From contig CACZIT010000035.1 of assembly GCA_902781315.1 (NCBI GenBank), positions 1-40,369 of the forward strand: 40,369 nt of DNA. The letters are read 5' to 3'. The position numbers and the translations under genes are program-made. This stretch comes from an uncultured Prevotellaceae bacterium (lineage in GTDB: Bacteria; Bacteroidota; Bacteroidia; Bacteroidales; Bacteroidaceae). Positions 32,748-39,072 of this stretch are shown in pieces. The notes under the pieces were generated by a model, which saw nothing but the letters and a program-made list of their open reading frames with translations, made no database searches and was not told the origin of the DNA. Position 1 is the stretch's first letter; each line of letters begins with the position of its first letter.

Positions 32748-32823
32748 ACTTTTCTGGTATTTTTTTTCTTCTGTTTTAATGAAGGCGAGTTTCGCAAGCT
32801 TTGTAAGTACGGCCGCTTTGCCA

Positions 32824-32977
32824 GGTGTAGAGCTATGCTCCGTTTGGTGTAGAGCTATGCTCCGTGGATATTGAGCTGTGTGCCCGTTTGGTGTAGAGCT
32901 ATGCTCTGTTTGGTGTAGAGCTATGCTCTTTTTGGTGCAGAACTATGCTCTTTTTGGTGCAGAAGTATGCTCGTGCG
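32824..32977. repeat. Third tandem array, seven 22-bp units
   Basis: Units start at 32824, 32846, 32868 (degenerate), 32890, 32912, 32934 and 32956. The consensus is GGTG(T/C)AGAGCTATGCTC plus a variable 6-bp end. The centre AGCT is a small palindrome. It lies 76 bp upstream of the -33 element of the Omp28 operon. Confidence 0.9.
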
Positions 32978-33049
32978 ACGCGGCGCGAATGTCTTGACGG
33001 TCATTTTTGGGGCAAAACGGGGGTTGCTGGTGTGTCTTGATTGATACTG

Positions 33050-33081
33050 CAAAGATACGAAAAAATTTTGAAACTTCCAAA
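33050..33081 (-). promoter_or_regulatory. Promoter-like element reading toward the 22-bp array
   Basis: On the minus strand TTTG (33081-33078) and TATCTTTG (33057-33050) are 20 bp apart. A transcript from about 33043 would run through the 22-bp array toward the Omp28 genes. The only small frame after it (ATG at 33004, 27 codons, ending at 32921) is made mostly of repeat sequence, and I do not call it a gene. Confidence 0.6.
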
Positions 33082-33092
33082 TCGTAAGCACG

Positions 33093-33132
33093 AAAAACAG
33101 CACTTTCGGGGACAAAAACTGCACTTTCGGGT
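33093..33132 (-). repeat. Two-unit repeat upstream of the minus promoter
   Basis: GCACTTTCGGG occurs at 33100-33110 and 33121-33131, 21 bp apart. On the minus strand it reads CCCGAAAGTGC, directly upstream of the promoter at 33050-33081. The same words occur upstream of the opposite promoter at 33525. Confidence 0.65.
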
Positions 33133-33197
33133 CCTTTTGATGTTTTCTTGGAGAATGTAGAGTACAAAGGTGTTTCAGGCGATTTGCAACCCCATGC

Positions 33198-33420
33198 AAA
33201 CTACCATTTTAACCCCATTCTTATCACAGATGACAGATGACAGTTTATTTATGAGCCCAACGTCAAAAAATGTAAGTAAAAATATTTACTATTTATATAT
33301 AATATATATATATATTATATATAAATAGTAACCTTCATTTTCGCCCTCTTTTACCCCTTCCCTACATAACTGTCATCTGTCATCTGTGATAGGAGAAGGG
33401 TGAAATGAGAGTAGCAAGGG
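33198..33420. mobile_element. MITE-like palindromic element without genes
   Basis: A perfect 24-bp inverted repeat (33222-33245 with 33368-33391; core CACAGATGACAGATGACAG) extends outward with gaps to about 33198 and 33420. At the centre is a perfect 46-bp A/T palindrome (33286-33331). No transposase is present, so this fits a miniature inverted-repeat element or a large cruciform. Target duplications could not be defined. Confidence 0.6.
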
Positions 33421-33477
33421 GTAAGACCTGCAGCTTGTAAGGCCTGCGTTGTGTAAGATGGGCCCACCCTGTAGCAC

Positions 33478-33520
33478 GAAAGTGCATTTTTGGGGCCCGA
33501 AAAGTGCAGTTTGCGCCCCA
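33478..33520 (+). repeat. Two-unit repeat upstream of the plus promoter
   Basis: CGAAAGTGCA (33477-33486) and CGAAAAGTGCAG (33499-33509) are spaced by 22 bp (GTGCA at 33482 and 33504), each followed by a GGGGC or GCGCCCC block. It matches the CCCGAAAGTGCAG repeat at 33093-33132 and has the same orientation relative to its promoter. Confidence 0.65.
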
Positions 33521-33524
33521 AGAA

Positions 33525-33556
33525 TTTGCACATATCAAATTTTTTTTGTAACTTTA
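33525..33556 (+). promoter_or_regulatory. Promoter-like element reading toward 33596
   Basis: TTTG (33525-33528) and TAACTTTA (33549-33556) are 20 bp apart; the last base departs from TAnnTTTG. The start site would be near 33563, 33 nt before an ATG at 33596. Confidence 0.5.
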
Positions 33557-33595
33557 CATCGTAAATCAAAGTACTGCCTTAAACCCAGCGAGAAC

Positions 33596-33679
33596 ATGAA
33601 AACCACAGGAAACAAACCGATTTTATTCCAGCTCCTCTGCCTCATCGTGGCAGGCGTGCAGCGCGTGCTATCGCTGCTT
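33596..33679 (+). pseudogene. Possible remnant: 5' end of a lost exported-protein gene
   Basis: Behind a promoter-like element, an ATG at 33596 opens MKTTGNKPILFQLLCLIVAGVQ, which looks like a signal peptide. The frame then runs antisense into the intact DUF5686 gene, so the rest is not a real protein. It may be the stub of a gene cut off by a rearrangement. Chance is also possible. Confidence 0.3.
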
Positions 33680-36271
33680 TTAGAACGTCATGCGCAGCAT
33701 GAAGCGGACGCCGTGCTTGTGGGCGGTGGGCAGGGAGTTGTAGTTCAGTCGGCGCACGTACTCCACGTGGAGAATCTTGAAGATGTTGTGAACGCCGGCC
33801 ACGATTTCGACATAGGGCTTCTTCGGGTCCATGACGTTGCAGCCAGCGGGGAAGTGCATCAGCAAGGACGAGCCCTGGTTCTGCTCGAGGAAGGGGTTGT
33901 TCTTGTCGGTGAGGTCGCCCCAGAGAGCCTTCACGCCGATGTACTCGCGCCACTTCAGCTTCTTGAGCAGGGGAATGCGGTTGAAGATCTTGCCGTTGAG
34001 GTCCCACGACACGTCGAGCGATGCGAAGCGGTCGTTGAGGAACTCCATGTTGTTGATGAGGTTGAACGTCTCGTCCTCTATAATATAAGAGAGGTTGGCG
34101 GCGGGCATGATGAGCAGGGGGTAGGGCACCTGGTCCCACTGGATGCCGCCCTTCAGGTAGCAGTCGATCTTTCCCCAGGAGTTCATCCAGAAGCGCTTGT
34201 AGATGCCCAGCTCGGTGAGGTTGTAGCGGTAGTCGCCGCCGAGGAATCCCTTCAGACCCATGGTGTGGCCGAGGGTGAAGACGGGAGCGTCGAGGTTGAT
34301 GGGCAGTCGGCGCTGCTTGGTGTTGATGTAGGTGCGGCCCGGGGCAAACTGCAGTTCGGCATGCAGCTCGGTGGTTCGAATCTTGCCGTTGTGCAGGTAG
34401 CGGTGGAGGTCGTCCTCGGGAATGTCGATGTTGCTGTTAGGTTCGGAGAGGGGTGTGAAGAACAGGGCGCCGGTGGCCTCGTTCTCTTCGGCCTTCAGCG
34501 AGACGGTGGTCTTGAATCCCCATTCCTCCTCGCGCTCGAAGGTGAGCTGCTGGCGGTTGTAGAACATCATCTTGTCGACGGTGGCCCACTTGAAGGCGGT
34601 GAAGACGTTGTCCTTGTCCGTATGCACGAACTTGTCGCTGGGCGAGGCGATGTCGTAGGTGGAGGTGAAAGAGAGTGTGCGCTTGGGGAACTCGCGCGGC
34701 AGGTATTCCTTCTTGTTGAACGAATAGGTGAGGTCGCCTTTGTAATAGACCTTCTTAGAGTCGAGACCATAGGCCACGTAGCCCGAGGCGAAGAGGTGGG
34801 GCGAGAGGTTGGCGGTGGTCTGTCCGGAGAGTCGGAAGCGGTAGCCGTCGATGAAGTTGTGGGTAATCATCGTGTTGACGGGGCCTATGTCGAACTTCGA
34901 GGGGTGGCCGGGCGTGCTGGTTTCGACGAAGTTCTCGGCCAGGGCCTTCACGCCGAAGAGCACGTACTTGAAGCCCTTGAGCTGTTCAATCTTGTGGATG
35001 AAGGCATCCATTGACGACTCGCTCTTGGTGAGTTCCACGGAGCGGTACTGGTTCCAGAAGGCTTCGTCGCGCATCATGGCATTGGCGTCGCGTCGCTCCT
35101 TGGCCTTGCCCTTGAAGAGTTGCTTGGGCAGCGGGTCGAAGGCATAGTCGGAGAGTCGCGTGGTGCGGATGACGATGGCCTTGGTGATGAACTTCGAGAC
35201 CTTCAGCTCGACGATCATGTCGTCGACGGAGAGCGCCCACTCGCCGTTGGGCAGTCGCTTGTATTCCTGCTGCACCTGCAGGTTCTCGACGAAGTTCACG
35301 TCGGAACGCTTCGGGATGGTGAGGTTGCAGCGCTTCACGTGGAGCGTGGAGTCGGCGATGATGAAGAGCTCGCCGCGGAATCCGAAGTCCTGCTGGTTGT
35401 TGGGAATGAACTGCAGGTGGTAGCAGAGGTCGCGGTCGACGTAGACGGTGTCCTCGATGTAGAAGCGGTAGAAGGCGATGGCATCCTTGCCGATGGGCGA
35501 GGTGAAGGGGTACTGCAGCAGTCGCACCTGGTCATCGTAGATGTCGACATCGGTGAAGACGTCCTTCATGGCGACGTTGAGGATGTCGCCGGTCTGAATG
35601 AAGTGATTGATGCCCGTGGAGTTGACGCCGCGTATGATGTCCTTCTCGTCGTGCGGGTCGCGGCGGTAGATGTGCTGCGAGACGGTTTCGTCGACGGAGA
35701 TGGGCAGGATGAGCTTGTTGTTGTAGGGGCAGGTCTCCACCTGGTCGAGCAGCCACTGGCGCTTGCCGATGAAGCCGCTGTCGACGAGTTCGTCGGGGCC
35801 GATGTCGTTCATGGCCAGGGTGATTTTCTGATACTTGTCGTACTGATAGTAGTCGTGGTTCTTCAGGTCGGTCTTCTTCTTGGCTGCGATGACGCGGCGC
35901 ATGAGCTCAACGGCGGGATTGTCCTTGCGCGAATACTTGCCGCGCTTCTTGTTGACCACGACCTCCTGCAGCTGCTTGGTGTCGGGCTTCAGCTTCACGT
36001 CGAGGCGCGAGGGTGTCTTCTCGCTGATCATGATGCGCTTCGACTGATAGCCCACGGCCGAGAACGTGAGGTACCAGCCGTTGTGGCGCGCAATGCGATA
36101 GCGTCCGTTGGCATCGCCCGACACGGCCACGTGGTTGCCCTTGTAGGAGGCGCTGGGGTAGAGGATGGTGTCGCCTGTCTGCGCATCGGTGATGACGCCA
36201 CTTATCTGTGCCTGCGTGGAAAGCGAAAGGGCTGCGAAGAGAGATATGAATAAATACTTGAGTTTTGTCAT
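33680..36271 (-). CDS. DUF5686 outer-membrane protein with carboxypeptidase-like regulatory domain
   Basis: An 863-residue protein with a Sec signal (MTKLKYLFISLFAALSLSTQAQ). Residues 23-110 are a CarboxypepD_reg-like domain (ISGVITDAQTGDTILYPSASYKGN...LKPDTKQLQEVVV), as at the front of many Bacteroidota outer-membrane proteins. The remainder is DUF5686, beta-rich, ending GVRFMLRMTF with a C-terminal Phe as in outer-membrane barrels. Function is unknown. The start at 36271 is chosen over an upstream in-frame ATG (36490) because that one lies inside the HAD gene and lacks the signal peptide at its front. It starts 10 bp after the HAD stop and is the last gene of a five-gene unit. Confidence 0.87.
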   Translation of the reverse strand: MTKLKYLFISLFAALSLSTQAQISGVITDAQTGDTILYPSASYKGNHVAVSGDANGRYRIARHNGWYLTFSAVGYQSKRIMISEKTPSRLDVKLKPDTKQLQEVVVNKKRGKYSRKDNPAVELMRRVIAAKKKTDLKNHDYYQYDKYQKITLAMNDIGPDELVDSGFIGKRQWLLDQVETCPYNNKLILPISVDETVSQHIYRRDPHDEKDIIRGVNSTGINHFIQTGDILNVAMKDVFTDVDIYDDQVRLLQYPFTSPIGKDAIAFYRFYIEDTVYVDRDLCYHLQFIPNNQQDFGFRGELFIIADSTLHVKRCNLTIPKRSDVNFVENLQVQQEYKRLPNGEWALSVDDMIVELKVSKFITKAIVIRTTRLSDYAFDPLPKQLFKGKAKERRDANAMMRDEAFWNQYRSVELTKSESSMDAFIHKIEQLKGFKYVLFGVKALAENFVETSTPGHPSKFDIGPVNTMITHNFIDGYRFRLSGQTTANLSPHLFASGYVAYGLDSKKVYYKGDLTYSFNKKEYLPREFPKRTLSFTSTYDIASPSDKFVHTDKDNVFTAFKWATVDKMMFYNRQQLTFEREEEWGFKTTVSLKAEENEATGALFFTPLSEPNSNIDIPEDDLHRYLHNGKIRTTELHAELQFAPGRTYINTKQRRLPINLDAPVFTLGHTMGLKGFLGGDYRYNLTELGIYKRFWMNSWGKIDCYLKGGIQWDQVPYPLLIMPAANLSYIIEDETFNLINNMEFLNDRFASLDVSWDLNGKIFNRIPLLKKLKWREYIGVKALWGDLTDKNNPFLEQNQGSSLLMHFPAGCNVMDPKKPYVEIVAGVHNIFKILHVEYVRRLNYNSLPTAHKHGVRFMLRMTF

Positions 36272-36281
36272 TCTGAATGTC

Positions 36282-37187
36282 TTATTTGATAACCAGCAAA
36301 TCAGCGAGGTCGGTGATGACCATGTCGGGAACCGTCTCGTCGTAGGTTTCGTCGGTCCAGCCTTCGCCCTTGAACCAAGCCGTGTGGCAGCCCGCCTTCT
36401 GCGCAGGCAGGATGTCCTTGTAGAAGCTGTCGCCGACGACAAGCACTTCGTTTGAGTGGAGAGGAGAAGACCCACCCCCAACAGACCCACCCCCCTGCCC
36501 CTCCCGTGGAGGGAGGGGAGTAGTATGCCATTCTCCTTGAACTCCTTGCACTCCTTGAACTCCTTGAGCTCCTTTCCTCAGCTCCTCCACGCCTAACTCG
36601 AAGATGCGGGGGTCGGGCTTGCGGATGCCCACGACGGCCGATTCGACAATGCGGGGGAAGAACTTGCGGAGACCGAACTCCTGGAGCACGCACTCGATGT
36701 TGCCGTAGAAGTTGCTGACGAGCACCATCGGGAAACGCTCGCTGAGCTGCGTGAGCACCTCGGCACTATGAGCCGTCGTGGCCAGGACCTCGGCGTAGAC
36801 ATCGTCGAGCACGGCCTGGTGCTTCTGCTTGAACTCCTCCTCCGAGGCATCCCATGCACCTTGGGTGCAGAGGTGCTCCATCTCGAGGCGAATCTTCGTG
36901 GCGAGCGTGCGGTGGAACGTGTAGTCGGGTTTGATGATGGGGTTGCGGCCCAGCGTGCGCTCGCCGTAGACGTAGGCGTCGCGAAACTGCTGCTCGCTGA
37001 CGGGCACGTGCTGGCGCTCGTAGGCGTGCCAGAGCTTCTTGCCCCAGTGCTGGCCGCACGTGTCGAGGGTGCCGCCGTAGTCGAAGATGATTCCTTTAAT
37101 GCCCCCTAAAATAGGGGGTTCTTTCTCCGCTTCGCTATGAAAGCGTCCCTGCAGGCCGAGCGGGGGGTCTTGTCTGTTGTTATTCAT
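36282..37187 (-). CDS. HAD family hydrolase with two repeat-derived insertions
   Basis: A 301-residue protein. Motif I is FDYGGTLDT (residues 35-43) with nucleophile Asp36; the second acidic position is Gly38. VSNFYGN (158-164) is motif II, RKPDP (189-193) holds the motif III Lys, and GDSFYKD (252-258) is motif IV. Two parts do not belong to the fold: residues 5-29 (QDPPLGLQGRFHSEAEKEPPILGG) and 205-245 (GAQGVQGVQGVQGE then PLPPREGQGGG). Both are encoded by palindromic or tandem repeats and keep the frame. It should be a small-molecule or lipid phosphatase. The start overlaps the CDP-alcohol transferase stop, so the ATG is probably native and the repeat came in just after it. Confidence 0.85.
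   Translation of the reverse strand: MNNNRQDPPLGLQGRFHSEAEKEPPILGGIKGIIFDYGGTLDTCGQHWGKKLWHAYERQHVPVSEQQFRDAYVYGERTLGRNPIIKPDYTFHRTLATKIRLEMEHLCTQGAWDASEEEFKQKHQAVLDDVYAEVLATTAHSAEVLTQLSERFPMVLVSNFYGNIECVLQEFGLRKFFPRIVESAVVGIRKPDPRIFELGVEELRKGAQGVQGVQGVQGEWHTTPLPPREGQGGGSVGGGSSPLHSNEVLVVGDSFYKDILPAQKAGCHTAWFKGEGWTDETYDETVPDMVITDLADLLVIK
36468..36520 (-). repeat. PLP-type palindromic element inside the HAD gene (copy C)
   Basis: CCCCTCCC (36498-36505) pairs with GGGAGGGG (36511-36518). On the coding strand it is followed by a G-rich tail that includes GGGGGTGGGTCT twice. It encodes PLPPREGQGGG and GSVGGGS. Confidence 0.7.
36533..36568 (-). repeat. 9-bp tandem repeat coding (GVQ)n in the HAD gene
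   Basis: Four units CTCCTTGAA, CTCCTTGCA, CTCCTTGAA, CTCCTTGAG on the plus strand give GAQGVQGVQGVQ in the protein. It lies 12 bp from the copy-C palindrome in the same loop of the HAD fold. Confidence 0.8.
37100..37172 (-). repeat. CCCCCTA-type palindromic element at the HAD N-terminus (copy F, long form)
   Basis: On the minus strand it starts CAAGACCCCCC, has about 45 bp with a TTTCATAGCGAAGCGGAG stretch, and ends in CCCCCTA-TTT-TAGGGGG and CATT. It encodes QDPPLGLQGRFHSEAEKEPPILGG. Copies D and E share both ends but lack most of the middle. Confidence 0.7.
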
Positions 37188-38139
37188 TGTCGGTGGGGGT
37201 GTAAAGTGATTGGCAGAGCGCCTCGTGCTTGCGGTGCATGTAGACGTAGAGGCCCTGCATGACGGTGATTTCGAAAACGGGATAAATCCACGGCTGGTTG
37301 ATGAGGCACGTGATGTAGACCACGATGGCGCGCGTGTTGAACGTCAGGATGTTCGTGAAGGGCATCAGCGGCCGCGAGCCCTCGAGGAACTGTTGGCGCG
37401 TCTGTTCGTCGCGCGAGGCCTGCCACTGCTTGAAGAACTGCTGGAACCGCGGTGTGCGCTTCTCCTGCGAACGGCAGTAGTTGGCGTAGTTGTAGAAGAA
37501 CAGCTGGCCCACGACGTTGCCCTCGCGCTTGTGTTGCTCGTAGACGCGGCGCTGCTGCTCGTAGTGGTCGAGTTCGCTGCCTTCCTTGCCTTTCAGGAAG
37601 AAAAGGTGAATCTGGCGATAGTAGTCGCTGAGCGACGACTGCGGCGAGTGGAACATGAAGCCAGCCACAGCGCAGAGTGCCCAGCTCCACGGGCCCCACT
37701 GGTCATCGGTGAAGGGGATGAACTCCGACCAGAGTCGCCAGGCGATGGCGGCATAGACGGCTACGAACCAGACGTCGCCCGAGAAGCCGTCGAGCATGCG
37801 GCCGATGAGCGTCTTCTTGCCGGTGAGGCGGGCCATCTGTCCGTCGGTGGAGTCGCAGAAGTTGGCGAACATCAGCAGGACGACGCCCCAGATGTTGTGT
37901 GCCAGGTCGGTGTAGTGGAACATCCAGCCCGCTCCCACGCCGAGGAATATCGAAAGGATGGTGATGACGTTGGGATGCACGCCGAGCTTGTTCCAGAACA
38001 AGGCGAACACCAGTCCGATGGGGCGTGTGAAGTGAACGTCGAGCCACTCTTCGGTGTCGCTCGACTTGAATGATGCTTGTAATAATACTTTAAAATGGCC
38101 CCCTGAAACAGGGGGTTGGGGGTCTTGTGATTTATTCAT
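37180..38139 (-). CDS. CDP-alcohol phosphatidyltransferase family membrane protein
   Basis: A 319-residue protein. DSTDGQMARLTGKKTLIGRMLDGFSGD (residues 96-122) is the CDP-alcohol transferase motif D-x2-DG-x2-AR-x8-G-x3-D-x4-D; the usual last spacing is three, here four. About six membrane helices are seen (LGVHPNVITILSIFLGVGAGWMF and onward). Such enzymes join a CDP-activated alcohol or diacylglycerol to a second alcohol. With a nucleotidyltransferase and a HAD phosphatase next door, making of a polar lipid head group is likely; an inositol-type lipid is one possibility. Residues 3-21 (KSQDPQPPVSGGHFKVLLQ) come from a palindromic repeat placed before ASFKSSDTEEWLDVHF, which looks like the true family N-terminus. 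Confidence 0.87.
   Translation of the reverse strand: MNKSQDPQPPVSGGHFKVLLQASFKSSDTEEWLDVHFTRPIGLVFALFWNKLGVHPNVITILSIFLGVGAGWMFHYTDLAHNIWGVVLLMFANFCDSTDGQMARLTGKKTLIGRMLDGFSGDVWFVAVYAAIAWRLWSEFIPFTDDQWGPWSWALCAVAGFMFHSPQSSLSDYYRQIHLFFLKGKEGSELDHYEQQRRVYEQHKREGNVVGQLFFYNYANYCRSQEKRTPRFQQFFKQWQASRDEQTRQQFLEGSRPLMPFTNILTFNTRAIVVYITCLINQPWIYPVFEITVMQGLYVYMHRKHEALCQSLYTPTDNE
38096..38127 (-). repeat. CCCCCTA-type palindromic element at the CDP-alcohol transferase N-terminus (copy D)
   Basis: Arms CCCCCTG (38099-38105) and CAGGGGG (38109-38115) with a 3-nt loop; on the minus strand it is preceded by CAAGACCCCCAA. It encodes QDPQPPVSGGHF. Confidence 0.72.
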
Positions 38140-38182
38140 TATTTCAAAATTTTAAAGTTATGTTGGGGAGTCATGATGTATC

Positions 38183-38213
38183 TCAAGACCCCCATCCCCC
38201 TATTTTAGGGGGC
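38183..38213 (+). repeat. CCCCCTA-type palindromic element at the ATP-grasp stop codon (copy E)
   Basis: TCAAGACCCCCAT is followed by CCCCCTA (38196-38202) and TAGGGGG (38206-38212) with loop TTT. It is in opposite orientation to copy D, 56 bp away. The ATP-grasp stop codon (38200-38202) is inside the stem, so its last residues CPLK come from the element. Confidence 0.72.
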
Positions 38214-39072
38214 AATTGGCGATGGCCTCGGCTGCCTCGTCGCGGCAGCGTGAGAAACTGGGCCAGTCGTTGAAGTCGATGATGTAGAAACGGCCCTCGC
38301 TGTCGATGATAGCGTCGCCGCCATAGACCTCGATGCCAACGAGACGGGCGAGCCGTTCCACTTCGCTTTGCAGCGCCTGGGCGTCGAAGGTATAGTGGTG
38401 CGACGGACCGTTGTGCTGAGTCTCGTCGCCGAACTTCGTCTGTCCGTCGTCGGTGGGGTAGAAGTAGCGGAAAAAGCCTATCCCCAGCCCTTCCCTAAAG
38501 GGAAGGGGGGCCGAGCCGGGCTCCTCAGTTGAATGGAGGTCGCTGACTCCGTAGAACTTCACGACGTCGCCTTCCACGTGGCGGCTGACGACGTAATCGC
38601 TGATGCCGCGAGCCTTGAAGTCGGCAAGAGCTTTCTGCAGGGCGTCGGCATCCTGGCAGAACACCACGTCGGCCTTCGACTGGGCAGCAGCATCGCCGCG
38701 CTTCAGCCAACAGGGCGACCCACCCTCGTCGCAGGGCTGTGGCGCCGAGACGTGATGCTCGCGCATCAGCTTCTCAAGCACGCTGCGCTGGCAGTTCATG
38801 ACGCCGCGGGCACTGTTGACAACACGCCGCCCTTGCTGCTCGAAGCCTTCAAGCACCTGCAACGCCTCGGGCAGGCGGGCCATCGAGAGGTAGAGGTCGG
38901 CCTCGTCGGCGGGAGTGAGCTCCGCTTCGTCGACCCATCGCAGTGCACACGGCACGCCCTGCTGCTCGAACTGCCGGCAAACGTTGTTGCAGGCGGCTTC
39001 GAGAATCAACCGGTCTTTCTCAACGGAGTTGGGCGAGAAGCGGTCGTCGCGGCGTACGGCTATGAGTATCAT
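38200..39072 (-). CDS. ATP-grasp domain protein with repeat-derived insertion
   Basis: A 290-residue protein starting MILIAVRRDDRFSPNSVEKDR. WLKRGD (122-127) has the first ATP-binding Lys, EGDVVKFYGV (168-177) the second strand, and GGDAIIDSEGRFYIIDFNDWPSFS (251-274) the metal-binding Asp253, Asp266 and Asn268. It therefore should form a bond using ATP, or be an inositol-phosphate-kinase-like relative; the substrate is unknown. Residues about 181-199 (STEEPGSAPLPFREGLGIG) lie between two conserved strands (GVSD and FFRYFYP) and are encoded by a palindrome. The start at 39072 overlaps the nucleotidyltransferase stop by 4 bp; an upstream ATG at 39321 lies inside that gene and is rejected. Confidence 0.83.
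   Translation of the reverse strand: MILIAVRRDDRFSPNSVEKDRLILEAACNNVCRQFEQQGVPCALRWVDEAELTPADEADLYLSMARLPEALQVLEGFEQQGRRVVNSARGVMNCQRSVLEKLMREHHVSAPQPCDEGGSPCWLKRGDAAAQSKADVVFCQDADALQKALADFKARGISDYVVSRHVEGDVVKFYGVSDLHSTEEPGSAPLPFREGLGIGFFRYFYPTDDGQTKFGDETQHNGPSHHYTFDAQALQSEVERLARLVGIEVYGGDAIIDSEGRFYIIDFNDWPSFSRCRDEAAEAIANCPLK
38477..38512 (-). repeat. PLP-type palindromic element inside the ATP-grasp gene (copy G)
   Basis: CCCTTCCCT (38488-38496) and AGGGAAGGG (38499-38507) form a 9-bp stem with a 2-nt loop. On the coding strand a CTGGGGATAGG tail follows. It encodes APLPFREGLGIG, matching the peptides of copies A and C. Confidence 0.72.

Noticed and set aside
32824-32977. CRISPR array or small protein gene made of repeats
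   Set aside because: There are no spacers; the short frames across it consist only of repeat-derived residues.
33198-33420. Insertion sequence
   Set aside because: There is no transposase frame between the inverted repeats; at most it is a non-autonomous element.
33449-35014. A 521-codon plus-strand frame opposite the DUF5686 gene
   Set aside because: Only the first residues after 33596 look like a signal peptide; the rest is the complement of a real outer-membrane protein gene.
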